Assembly: GCA_900316835.1 (NCBI GenBank)
Contig: ONEL01000013.1
Location: 38,448 to 102,447 of the forward strand
Source of the DNA: an uncultured Prevotellaceae bacterium
GTDB taxonomy: Bacteria > Bacteroidota > Bacteroidia > Bacteroidales > Muribaculaceae
DNA length: 64,000 nt
Direction of reading: 5' to 3'
The notes under the pieces are model-generated. The model ran no database searches. It worked only from the letters and a program-made list of their open reading frames with translations, and was not told where the DNA came from. Below are positions 9,118-18,100 of the stretch, piece by piece. Made by a program: the position numbers and the translations under genes. Numbering within the stretch: position 1 is the first letter of the stretch; each line of letters opens with the position of its first letter.

Positions 9118-11214
9118 ATGAAAGGCTTCAAACACATATTGCAAGTTCTCGCGCTGGCGCTCGTGACGCTGGCTCTTGGCGCGTGTGCCAACATTGGCTC
9201 GCCCGAGGGGGGACCGCGTGACTATACTCCGCCAGTGATGTTGCGCAGCAATCCCATCCCTGGAGCCGTTAATTTCAAGGGTAAGAAGATAGAAATCAAT
9301 TTCGACGAGATTGTAAATATCAAGGATCAGACCACGCGCGTGATAGTGTCGCCCATGCCCAAGGAGCAACCCATCATTCGTGCTCAGGGCAAGAAAATCA
9401 CCGTTGAGTTTCAAGACGAGCTGAAGCCTAATACCACCTACGTCATCGATTTTACCGATGCTATTGAAGACAACCACGAGGGCAATGTGCTTGACGGCTT
9501 CAGTTTCGCATTCTCCACAGGCGACCATGTCGACTCGTTGCAGGTCTCGGGTATCTTGCTACAGGCACGAGATTTGGAACCCATGAAAAATGTGCTTGTG
9601 GGTCTGCACAGCAACCTCGACGACAGCGCTTTCACTACACTACCACTGGAGCGGGTGAGTCGCACCAATAGCCGTGGCGAATTCACCTTGCGCAATGTGG
9701 CACCAGGGAAATATCACATTTTCGCTCTGCGAGATGCCGATGGCGACTATAAGATGGCTCGCACCGAGGATATCGCATTCCTCGATCGCATCATCGAGCC
9801 CACCACTAGCGATTTTGTCTCGCAGGACACTGTCTTCACCTTCGACCACCGCATCGACACCATCATGACTGCCGTGCACACCGAGTACTTGCCTAACGAC
9901 GTGCTGTTGCAACTCTTTAACGAAGATTTTCGCTCGCTATATTTCAAGAAAAACGAGCGACTTGCACCTAACAAACTGCTGGTGCTCTACTCGGCGCCAA
10001 TGCCCTCGATGCCCACCGCACGTGTGCTGGAGCCCACAACCTACCTCGATGAGTGGTGCAAACTCGAGACACGGCAAGGGAACGACTCACTAGTGTACTG
10101 GCTAACCGATAGCGCCTTGATAAAGGCCGACACTGTGCGCATGGAAATGACCTACTGGCACACTGCCGATAACGACTCGCTTGAGCTGAAGACCGACACG
10201 CTAACATTCGCGCAGCGACGCAATAATGCGGAAATTAAGCAAAAGGAAAAAGCCGCCAAGGAGCGCGAAAAGCAAGAAAAGGAGCTGGAAAAGCTGCTTG
10301 AAAAGCTTGATAAGCAACGACAAGCCGGCAAGGACACTACCGATGTGGCTATTGAGATAAAGGACCTGCGTGACATGCTCAAGGTGAAACCTAAGTTGCT
10401 GGAGCTGGCTACGAACAAGGGACAGGTGGAGATTACCGACTCGCTATTTATCAAAGCCGTAGAGCCCATTGGACACATTAGCATGGCGGGAATTCACTTG
10501 GAGAAAATGAATGAGGATAGTACTTGGACTACTGTCGAAGTGCCCACGTTGGTGCAAGCCAATGAGTGGGACCTCTACCGCTGGGTGGCACCCATGGAGC
10601 TACAACAAAACACCGACTACCGGCTAACAATCGACTCGCTGGCGGTGGAGTCAATCTATGGAGTGGCGTGCGATACTATAAAAGCTTCTTTCAAGGTTAA
10701 GAGCGAAGAGGAGTATGCCAACCTGCACATGCACTGTATCGACCTCGAGGGAAAAGCCTTCGCGCAACTGCTCGACAAACAGGGGAAGATGGTGCGCACG
10801 GTGGATGTTATTGGAAACTATGCCGACTTCTATGACCTTACCCCCGACAGCTACTACGTAGCCCTTGTGCTCGACGCCAATGGCAACGGCAAGTGGGACA
10901 CTGGCAACTACAGAGAGCATCGTCAGCCCGAGGATGTGTTCTACTATCCCGCAGCCATCAAACTCAAGAAATATAGCGACGTCACACAATCGTGGAGCAT
11001 TTATGCCACTCCTGTCAATCTGCAAAAACCCGACGCCATCAAGCGCAACCTTCCTGAGGAGCGCAGTAGTATCCTCAAGAAGAAGGATGACAAGAAAAAA
11101 GGGCAAAACGGTGAGGAAGAAGAAGACGATGAATTCAACAGCAACGGCTTCATGAACAACAGCAGCTACAGTGGCGACAAGTACCGCGACGTTAAGCGAG
11201 GTGTGATAAGATAA
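9118..11214 (+). CDS. Ig-like (Big_5-type) domain lipoprotein
   Basis: 698 residues from the ATG at 9118, chosen because an in-frame TTG 12 bp upstream falls at the predicted transcription start. The signal peptide ends in a lipobox LALGAC with Cys23, so this is a lipoprotein. The mature start (NIGSPEGGPRDYTPP) and following IEINFDEIV and ITVEFQDELKPNTTYVIDFTDAI match Bacteroidota lipoproteins with an N-terminal SbsA/Big_5-type Ig-like domain. A charged Lys/Glu-rich segment at about 370-405 is probably a helix or coiled coil, and the C-terminus is acidic and Asn/Ser-rich. It stands alone between rpmA and glyS with its own promoter. Function unknown; a surface or cell-envelope structural role is the likely reading. 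Confidence 0.8.
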   Translation: MKGFKHILQVLALALVTLALGACANIGSPEGGPRDYTPPVMLRSNPIPGAVNFKGKKIEINFDEIVNIKDQTTRVIVSPMPKEQPIIRAQGKKITVEFQDELKPNTTYVIDFTDAIEDNHEGNVLDGFSFAFSTGDHVDSLQVSGILLQARDLEPMKNVLVGLHSNLDDSAFTTLPLERVSRTNSRGEFTLRNVAPGKYHIFALRDADGDYKMARTEDIAFLDRIIEPTTSDFVSQDTVFTFDHRIDTIMTAVHTEYLPNDVLLQLFNEDFRSLYFKKNERLAPNKLLVLYSAPMPSMPTARVLEPTTYLDEWCKLETRQGNDSLVYWLTDSALIKADTVRMEMTYWHTADNDSLELKTDTLTFAQRRNNAEIKQKEKAAKEREKQEKELEKLLEKLDKQRQAGKDTTDVAIEIKDLRDMLKVKPKLLELATNKGQVEITDSLFIKAVEPIGHISMAGIHLEKMNEDSTWTTVEVPTLVQANEWDLYRWVAPMELQQNTDYRLTIDSLAVESIYGVACDTIKASFKVKSEEEYANLHMHCIDLEGKAFAQLLDKQGKMVRTVDVIGNYADFYDLTPDSYYVALVLDANGNGKWDTGNYREHRQPEDVFYYPAAIKLKKYSDVTQSWSIYATPVNLQKPDAIKRNLPEERSSILKKKDDKKKGQNGEEEEDDEFNSNGFMNNSSYSGDKYRDVKRGVIR

Positions 11215-11255
11215 TAATCCCTTTTACATCAAAAGAACCGACCCTTTGATGTATT

Positions 11256-11290
11256 CGTGAAAAAATATAAATTTTTCACGGGTTGTTTTA
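11256..11290 (+). terminator. Terminator after the Ig-like lipoprotein gene
   Basis: Arms 11256-11264 and 11272-11280 (9 bp, perfect) followed by a T-rich tail. Confidence 0.7.
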
Positions 11291-11309
11291 CATTGTTATA
11301 AAAATGCTG

Positions 11310-11418
11310 TAACTTTGCAGTTCAATTAATAGAAATACTAACTATAAGTTAGCGAGTTGAGGGAGCCTTGCTACAGCCCTGATAGCTCGTCTACTTGTTT
11401 ACTTGTCACTAAAGATAT
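11310..11418 (+). promoter_or_regulatory. glyS promoter and structured leader
   Basis: The -7 box TAACTTTG is at 11310-11317. The transcript would carry a leader of about 95 nt before the ATG. Within it, GAG and AGGG near 11354-11364 can pair with CCCT and CTC near 11377-11388, enclosing a GC-rich loop. The function of the leader is unknown. Confidence 0.5.
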
Positions 11419-12963
11419 ATGGCACAGAACGAAGACGTTTTCAAGAAAATTGTATCGCATTGCAAAGAGTATGGTTTCGTGTTCCCTTCAAGCGAAATCT
11501 ATGACGGACTGGGCGCAGTCTACGACTACGGACAGAATGGTGTGGAGTTGAAAAACAACATCAAGCGTTACTGGTGGGAAGCAATGACCCTGTTGCACGA
11601 CAACATTGTGGGCATCGACTCGGCAGTGTTTATGCACCCAACCATCTGGAAAGCTAGCGGACACGTTGATGCGTTCAACGACCCACTCATCGACAACCGC
11701 GACAGCAAGAAACGCTACCGTGCCGACGTGCTTATCGAGGATCAACTGGCAAAGTTTGAGGAAAAGATGGACAAAGAGGTGGCTAAGGCTCGCAAGCGCT
11801 TTGGCGAGAGCTTCGACGAGGCTATGTTCCGCCAGACCAATCCCCGTGTGCTGGAGAACCAGCGCAAATGGGACGAGCTGCACAGCCGCTTTGAGAAGGC
11901 GATGAACGACAATGACCTTGACGAGCTCAAGCAAATTATCCTCGACTATGAGATAGTTGACCCCATCAGTGGCACTCGCAACTGGACCGATGTGCGCCAG
12001 TTCAACCTCATGTTCAAGACCCAGATGGGAAGTAGCAGCGACAACACCATGGACGTGTATCTGCGTCCTGAGACGGCACAGGGCATCTTTGTCAACTTCC
12101 TCAATGTTCAAAAGACTGGTCGCATGCGTCTGCCATTTGGCATCGCACAGATTGGTAAGGCATTCCGCAACGAGATTGTGGCACGCCAGTTTGTGTTCCG
12201 CATGCGCGAGTTTGAGCAAATGGAGATGCAATTCTTCGTTCGTCCAGGTGAGGAACTCAAGTGGTTTGAGACATGGAAAGAGAAACGCTTGCGCTGGCAC
12301 AAGGCACTAGGGCTGGGCGACGAGAAATATCGCTTCCACGACCATGAGAAGCTCGCTCACTATGCCAACGCCGCCACCGACATCGAGTTCCAAATGCCAT
12401 TTGGCTTCAAGGAGGTGGAAGGCATCCACAGCCGCACTAATTTCGACCTCTCGCAGCACGAGAAGTACAGCGGCAAGAAAATTCAATATTTCGACCCCGA
12501 GCTTAACGAGAGCTACACCCCCTACGTCATCGAAACCTCGATAGGCGTAGACCGCATGTTCCTCTCGGTGATGTGCTCAAGCTACGAGGAGCAGAAGCTC
12601 GACGGTGGCGACACTCGCGTGGTGCTCCACTTGCCCAAGGCTCTGGCTCCTGTCAAGTGCGCCATCTTGCCACTGGTACGCAAGGACGGCATGCCCGAGA
12701 AAGCACGTGAAATTATGGATATGCTCAAGTTTGACTTCGCCTGCCGCTACGACGAGAAGGACAGCGTGGGTAAGCGCTATCGTCGCATGGACGCCATTGG
12801 AACCCCCTATTGCATCACTATCGACGGGCAGACCATCGAGGACAACACTGTTACCCTGCGCGACCGCGACACCATGGAGCAGCAGCGCGTGGCAATCAGC
12901 GAGTTGCCAGCCATCATTGGCGAGGCATGTAGCCTCAATGCGTTGCTCAAGCAAAACGTTTAA
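11419..12963 (+). CDS. glyS: Glycine--tRNA ligase, homodimeric class II type
   Basis: 514 residues, the size of the bacterial/eukaryotic-like homodimeric enzyme rather than the tetrameric GlyQ/GlyS form. It ligates glycine to tRNA-Gly in the cytosol. Visible features are the N-terminal GAVYDYGQNGVELKNNI segment, a lineage-specific helical insertion at about 95-180, the class II region with RLPFGIAQIGKAFRNEI and FRMREFEQMEMQFF (motif 2), and a C-terminal anticodon-binding domain from about residue 410 (LPKALAPVKCAILPLV). An FKBP-type lipoprotein gene follows after 26 bp and is probably cotranscribed, an arrangement known in other Bacteroidales. Confidence 0.97.
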   Translation: MAQNEDVFKKIVSHCKEYGFVFPSSEIYDGLGAVYDYGQNGVELKNNIKRYWWEAMTLLHDNIVGIDSAVFMHPTIWKASGHVDAFNDPLIDNRDSKKRYRADVLIEDQLAKFEEKMDKEVAKARKRFGESFDEAMFRQTNPRVLENQRKWDELHSRFEKAMNDNDLDELKQIILDYEIVDPISGTRNWTDVRQFNLMFKTQMGSSSDNTMDVYLRPETAQGIFVNFLNVQKTGRMRLPFGIAQIGKAFRNEIVARQFVFRMREFEQMEMQFFVRPGEELKWFETWKEKRLRWHKALGLGDEKYRFHDHEKLAHYANAATDIEFQMPFGFKEVEGIHSRTNFDLSQHEKYSGKKIQYFDPELNESYTPYVIETSIGVDRMFLSVMCSSYEEQKLDGGDTRVVLHLPKALAPVKCAILPLVRKDGMPEKAREIMDMLKFDFACRYDEKDSVGKRYRRMDAIGTPYCITIDGQTIEDNTVTLRDRDTMEQQRVAISELPAIIGEACSLNALLKQNV

Positions 12964-12989
12964 TTTCTCAACATAACGCTTTTTAGTAA

Positions 12990-13541
12990 ATGAAAAAGTT
13001 TCCTTTATTTATATTGCTTGTTGCGGCGCTGATTCCAGTGCTCACATCGTGTTTCAAAAGCGACGAGCCCAGTAGCCAGAATTCCGACTGGGCAAAGGCT
13101 AACACCACCTGGTATGAAGAGCAAGCACAGCTAGCTGAGGGTGGAAACAAATACTACAAAACTGTTACCGCCCCTTGGGATCCTGCCGCCGAGGTGCTTA
13201 TTCACTGGTATAACGATACCACCAAGACCATGGGCAACATAAAGCCTCTTTACACCTCGATGGTGGACGTGAAGTATCATCTTAGCCTCTACGACGGCAC
13301 TGCGGTCGACTCGTCCTATTTGAGCACTTCGCCTGCCGACAGCCTCTTCCGTTGCCGTCTCAACACGGGCGTTATTGAAGGGTGGGCTATAGCCATCACC
13401 CAGATGCACATTGGCGACAGTTGCCGTGTCATCATCCCTTACAACGTGGGCTACGGCACATCGTCGGCTGGTGAGATAAAGCCTTATTCCACACTCAGCT
13501 TCCGCATCAAGCTTGTGGGCATTCCAGCCTACGAGAGATGA
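12990..13541 (+). CDS. FKBP-type peptidyl-prolyl cis-trans isomerase lipoprotein
   Basis: 183 residues with a lipoprotein signal peptide (lipobox VLTSC, Cys21). The C-terminal half is an FKBP domain: YDGTAVDSSY, then GVIEGWAIAITQMHIGDS and the YNVGYG element, ending in LSFRIKLVGI. FKBPs catalyse prolyl isomerisation; the lipid anchor places this one in the periplasm or on the outer membrane. It sits immediately downstream of glyS and upstream of a terminator. Some positions of the usual FKBP active-site set appear substituted, so a chaperone-only role is possible. Confidence 0.88.
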   Translation: MKKFPLFILLVAALIPVLTSCFKSDEPSSQNSDWAKANTTWYEEQAQLAEGGNKYYKTVTAPWDPAAEVLIHWYNDTTKTMGNIKPLYTSMVDVKYHLSLYDGTAVDSSYLSTSPADSLFRCRLNTGVIEGWAIAITQMHIGDSCRVIIPYNVGYGTSSAGEIKPYSTLSFRIKLVGIPAYER

Positions 13542-13603
13542 CACAACGGCTTAGTGGCATCAACTTTGTGAAGAGTTTTTCTCTTCAAGACAATGAATGA
13601 CTA

Positions 13604-13648
13604 GAATCCTGGTTATTGTTCTGTTAAGGGCAATTACCAGGATTTTTT
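13604..13648 (+). terminator. Terminator of the glyS-FKBP unit
   Basis: Arms 13604-13617 and 13631-13644 pair over 14 bp with one mismatch, followed by a T-run. Confidence 0.8.
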
Positions 13649-13712
13649 GTCAAGCAAGAACTCTCGTTAGTTCGCCCGGTGGCGCTGAGCTGTCATTGTT
13701 GTGATTGAATTA

Positions 13713-13872
13713 AACCCAATTCGGTCATTAGGATTTATGTTAGAACAGAATTTATTTTAAGCAGGTTGTAAAGATTTTGTTGAAGACATAGCGGGCTATG
13801 TCGAGACAAAATGTTATGGCATAAAAAGACATCTAAAATAACCTATCGTCGGCCTAATGACCGATTTGGGTT
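13713..13872. repeat. 160-bp MITE-like element with 20-bp terminal inverted repeats
   Basis: Terminal arms 13713-13732 and 13853-13872 are inverted copies with one mismatch in 20 bp. Inside is a second A/T-rich inverted pair near 13751-13760 and 13832-13841, and a central hairpin with ACATAGC/GCTATGT arms at 13785-13802 flanked by ATTTTGT/ACAAAAT. The element could fold into one long hairpin. It carries no reading frame and occupies the middle of the 388-bp spacer before the DUF3108 gene; its right end lies next to a promoter-like TAAACTTTTG (13872-13881). No target duplication could be recognised. A non-autonomous transposable element is the best reading; a structured RNA is an alternative. 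Confidence 0.6.
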
Positions 13873-13929
13873 AAACTTTTGCACCACTTCGCAGTCTTAT
13901 CTACTGAACAATGAAATCAACAATCGACA

Positions 13930-14676
13930 ATGAGAAAATTATTACTTTCAATAATGGCAATGATGGGGCTTGTGATAGCTCCTGTGGCAAGTGCGCTGAC
14001 GCTCACTAACGAGAGCCTGAACTATCAAATCGTGTATCACTGGGGTGTGCTGTGGAAGCATGCGGGTGACGCCACGCTATCCATAAGTAAGCACGGCGAC
14101 GGATATAATGCTCAACTCACGGGCAAGACTCGCTCTTGGGCCGACAAGATTTACCCGGTTCGTGACACTCTCAAGTGCTCGATGCACAGCAATTTCAGGC
14201 CCATCAAGTATGAGAAACTCACCCATGAGAAGAGCTACTATGCCCGCGACGTGGTGGCATTTAACAGTGGTGGAGGTGGCACTAGTGCCAAGTGTACACG
14301 CTTTCGCAAGAATAAACCCACGGTAAATATCAACTTGAGCACCAGTGGCGTCGCCTACGACATGCTTAGCGTCTTCTACATGCTACGAAATCTCGATTTC
14401 GACCAAATGGCAACCAACAAGGTGTATAAAACCTGTATTTTCTCAGGTAAAGAGAAGGAAACATTGACAATTAAGTATGTTGGTATCAAGCCATTGCAGT
14501 TGCGAGACAAGTCACGGCATCAGGCTTTCCACCTCAAGCTGTCTTTCACTCAGGACAACGGCAAGAAGTCGAGCGACGACATTGATGCCTACATCAGTAC
14601 TGGTGCCAAGCGCATCCCGCTAATGGTAGTGGGCAAGCTGCCCATTGGTGAGGTGAAATGTTACTACGCCAAGTGA
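13930..14676 (+). CDS. DUF3108 domain-containing secreted protein
   Basis: 248 residues with a signal peptide (MRKLLLSIMAMMGLVIAPVASA). The mature protein begins LTNESLNYQIVYHWGVLWKHAG, which matches the start of DUF3108 domains (LxYxVxYxWGxIxxxAG), and ends with a short domain containing TGAKRIPLMVVGKLPIG, also typical. DUF3108 proteins are periplasmic or outer-membrane beta-sheet proteins of unknown function. The gene is monocistronic, bounded upstream by a MITE-like element and downstream by a repeat-filled spacer. Confidence 0.85.
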   Translation: MRKLLLSIMAMMGLVIAPVASALTLTNESLNYQIVYHWGVLWKHAGDATLSISKHGDGYNAQLTGKTRSWADKIYPVRDTLKCSMHSNFRPIKYEKLTHEKSYYARDVVAFNSGGGGTSAKCTRFRKNKPTVNINLSTSGVAYDMLSVFYMLRNLDFDQMATNKVYKTCIFSGKEKETLTIKYVGIKPLQLRDKSRHQAFHLKLSFTQDNGKKSSDDIDAYISTGAKRIPLMVVGKLPIGEVKCYYAK

Positions 14677-14697
14677 TTTTACTCACCACTTATTTGC

Positions 14698-14740
14698 GCC
14701 ATGCTACGCATGGAAATTAAAGAGCTACGCTCTAAAATTA
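14698..14740. repeat. Double-hairpin palindromic repeat, copy A
   Basis: Two tiny hairpins in tandem: CCATGC/GCATGG with a 3-nt loop, then AGAGC/GCTCT with a TAC loop, ending in TAAAATT. A second copy at 31032-31074 agrees at about 41 of 43 positions. A related, simpler hairpin (GCGC-TTC-GCGC followed by TAAAATT) lies at 14882-14900. It sits directly after the DUF3108 stop codon. Confidence 0.7.
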
Positions 14741-14871
14741 ACGTGAGTTCGACGAAAATAAACAGCTGTATATCAGGCTGCTCCTCTAAGATAGAGGAGC
14801 TGTCGCGGAGCGACTGAGGAGTATGATAACTATCAAATTTTCAAATGATAAATTCGTCGAACTCACGTTAA
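14738..14871. repeat. 134-bp element with perfect 19-bp terminal inverted repeats
   Basis: Arms 14738-14756 and 14853-14871 are perfect inverted copies (contain ACGTGAGTTCGACGAA). The interior holds a palindrome of the CTCTAAGATAGAG family (14779-14830). There is no coding potential. Together with copy A and the following terminator it fills most of the 448-bp spacer between the DUF3108 gene and the LRR gene. Confidence 0.65.
14779..14830 (+). repeat. CTCTAAGATAGAG-family palindrome, copy 1
   Basis: CTCCTCTAAGATAGAGGAG hairpin followed by a GTCGCGGAGCGAC hairpin and GGAGTATGATAAC. Other members are at 53439-53486 (inside a CDS), 60777-60820, and inverted at 60862-60917. Confidence 0.7.
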
Positions 14872-14924
14872 AATTAAAAAAGGCGCTTCGCGCTAAAATT
14901 CCCCGATTTTGCAATAACTATTTT

Positions 14925-14954
14925 AGAGAGCCACCCTCAGTGACTCTCTATTTT
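14925..14954 (+). terminator. Terminator upstream of the LRR gene
   Basis: Arms 14925-14934 and 14940-14949 (one mismatch) with a 5-nt loop and TTTT tail. It probably ends transcripts of the DUF3108 region. Confidence 0.6.
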
Positions 14955-15013
14955 CGCATTTGTTGATGTTTGTTTATGTTTTGTCGTTTATTGCTATAAT
15001 TTTGTGAAAAATC

Positions 15014-15045
15014 TTTGCTTTTTTAAAGTGGAATGTATAAATTTG
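15014..15045 (+). promoter_or_regulatory. Promoter of the LRR/T9SS cargo gene
   Basis: TTTG at 15014-15017 and TAAATTTG at 15038-15045, 20 bp apart, an excellent match to the Bacteroidota promoter. The leader is about 75 nt. Confidence 0.75.
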
Positions 15046-15124
15046 TGCGTTTTTAGCATTGCAACCAATGCTGTGCACTTGAATAAATCAATAACCATAT
15101 AAATCATATTAACACTTTTTTATT

Positions 15125-18100
15125 ATGAAATCAGTAACTACTAAAACTTACACCACGCTCCTGCTGGCACTTCTTGCTGCCCTATGGAGCACTAACGCCT
15201 GGGCAGGAATCAAGATTCACGTCAAGGTAGAAGGAAATACCAGTGCTATTCCTAATATTTATGCTTGGTATAACTCAACAGATATTATATCAAGCGCTTG
15301 GCCTGGCGATAAAATGGACGAGACAACGACCTACGATGGTATTACATGGCGAGTTGCAGAGTTTGACGAAAGCAATTTCAACATTCTATTTAATTACGAA
15401 GGCAAACAGTCATCCGATAAAGTTGGAATTAATGAGGATAGATATTATGCATTCAACACCAACACAGGCGAATGTTATAACCTAACCAACCAGTATGTTA
15501 TACCAAGCAATGCCACTTATGTAGACGGAAAACAATTTGTTTACTATGTGAATGATAAAGATTGGGAAACGCCCTATGCTCATGTTTACAATAGCAGTGG
15601 CAACATAACAGGTGAATGGCCTGGAGTAGCGATGACCAAGGTTGAAAACTCCGTTAACTTGTGGAAGTGGGAGAGCACAACTTCACAAATTCCAGCCAAC
15701 ATAATCTTTAATAATAGTCAAGGTTCACAATCTGCAACCCTCACCTATAATAATGGCGGTTATTATAACTCATCCTATCAAATTACTACTATCACTCAGC
15801 TTCAGCTGAATGCGGCTAATTTCCCCGATGCTAATTTTCGTGCTGCACTCGCCGAAGCATTGAATGTTAATGAAGGTGATATAATTTATCCCAATAATGT
15901 GAAAGTTCTTGATGTTAGTGGTAAAGGCATCAGCGACCTCACGGGTATCGCCAACTTTACTAATCTTGAGGAGATGTATGCCGGAAACAACAATTTAACC
16001 CATTTGGTGTTAACCGGCAATTCCAAACTCCAAATTCTTGACATCAAGAATAATACAAATATAAAAGGCTTTTCATCAAATAGCGCTACATCAAGCAATA
16101 ACTATATAAACATGCCACCAAGTAGCAATCCGGCACCACTAAAGAAGCTGGATGCTTCGGGCTGTACTAATTTCGGTTACTTTAGGGCCATTCATGACAC
16201 CTATGGCATTAGTAGTCTCGAATGGCTTAGCCTGAATGGCTGCACCGCAATGGATGGCTGGTCATCGGGCATTACAGCACAGACAGGTTTAAAATATCTT
16301 GACCTTACCAATAGCGGACAAAATGCAAATCATAATACTACAGCATCAAGAATTTCAGTAACAGGCTTGACCGGTCTTGAGACTTTAATTCTTGCTGATA
16401 ATACAAGTTTGTGTTCTTCAACTTATTTAGACTTAACTCACAATACCAATCTCAAATATCTTGACCTTTCAAATACCGGGCTTAATGAAACAAGAGCAAA
16501 AACCACATTAAATACAGTTGCACTTTCTAATCTGGAGACATTGAAAATTAACAATAACTCCAGTTTGAAGTATGCCTTCACTGAAAAACTTCCCCGCCTC
16601 AAGCACTTTGAGATTGCTGATGGAGATTTATATTTCACTCCCACATATCAACTGTCGACTCTAACTCCCACTAACAACCCTAATCTAGAGTATCTCGATA
16701 TCAGTAATGCAAAAATCTCAAGTAGTGCAAATCCTATTGACGGTTTCCAGAACTTAAAGACTGTTATTGCAGGCAGCAATCCAAGTATGCCAAAGCTTAC
16801 CATCAACAACTGTCCTGCAATTGAGAGCATTGATATTAGTAACAACACAAGTGAAACTATCTTATCTATAACCAATAGCGGGCTAACGTCTATTCCATCC
16901 ATTACCGCCACTGGTGCCAATTCGTTATATAAGCTTGACTTGACAGGTAACGCGTTTACTGATGTGCCAACTACTGGAATTGCATCACTTACCACACTTG
17001 TTATGAATGACAACCAGTTGAGTGACTTAAACGTGAGTGAAAGCAATATACAGTACCTCTATGCTCAGAACAACAACTTTGGTGGTGGTGAGTATGAGAT
17101 GCCTGAGACGTCGCTTGTGGGTCTTGACCTGGGCAACAATGGTTTTACCAAGTTCAAGATGACCGGCAACACCACGCTCAAGTCACTAGCTCTAAGTGGC
17201 AATGATGCTCTCACCGAGATTGAGCTGCACGGAAACACACAACTCACCCAAACCAGCCCCGACGGCGTTATTGAGAGCGATAATGGACTTTATATCAAAG
17301 GGCTGAGCGGTCTGCAAACTCTCAATATAGAAAACAGCTCGTTCAACAAGCTAGGTCAGCTTAACTCGCTGCAGGGTGTCACCGGGCTTACCAAGCTCCA
17401 GGCCCGCAACAACAAGTTCACCACGTTTACCAATGGTGTTAATCCTGTTGGCGTAACAGGAACTGGTAGCTACCGTATTGCCGACCCTACAGAGTCGAGC
17501 CTTGAGCACCTCACTGCTCTGGAATATCTCGACCTTGCCTACAACAACCTGCAAGACAGTGTACACCTGTATAAAAACGTTAACCTCAAGCATCTCGACG
17601 TGAGCCACAACAACGAGATTCACGGAGTGATTGACGGCACCATTACCCCAAGCGATGTGGCAGCACAAAACGCCATGCGCACCAAGAAAGCTAAACGCTT
17701 AGTGAAATATGGCATGTACTATGGTGACAAAGGCGTGCTTACCGACGCTCTCTATGCTCAAGCTTGCGAAGTTCAGAACCCGCGCCAGGTGCCTTTCGAC
17801 ATTCGCTATGAGGATCTGAACGACACAACTGGTCTTTACCATCTTGACCTTCAGAAGAATGTGAACCTAGAATGGATTGATATAAGTTATACTAATATTC
17901 ACAACACGGGAGCTGGTCCGGGTGTGATGAATCCAGGTTGGATGTCGGCCGACTGGGTGGGCGACAGTGATGAGGCGCTTGCTGCCACAATACAGTCAAA
18001 CACATCAACCCATCGTTCTCATTCTGCATTCCACACATTTGTCTATTTCGCCCCCTGTAGCAAGCTCAAGACAATACACATGGATCACTGTAATCTGCAA

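Noticed and set aside
11488..12300. 270-codon frame antisense to glyS
   Set aside because: Overlaps a highly conserved synthetase gene and shows no protein-family features.
13713..14871. Intact insertion sequence
   Set aside because: Neither of the two inverted-repeat elements here contains a transposase frame; at most they are non-autonomous derivatives.
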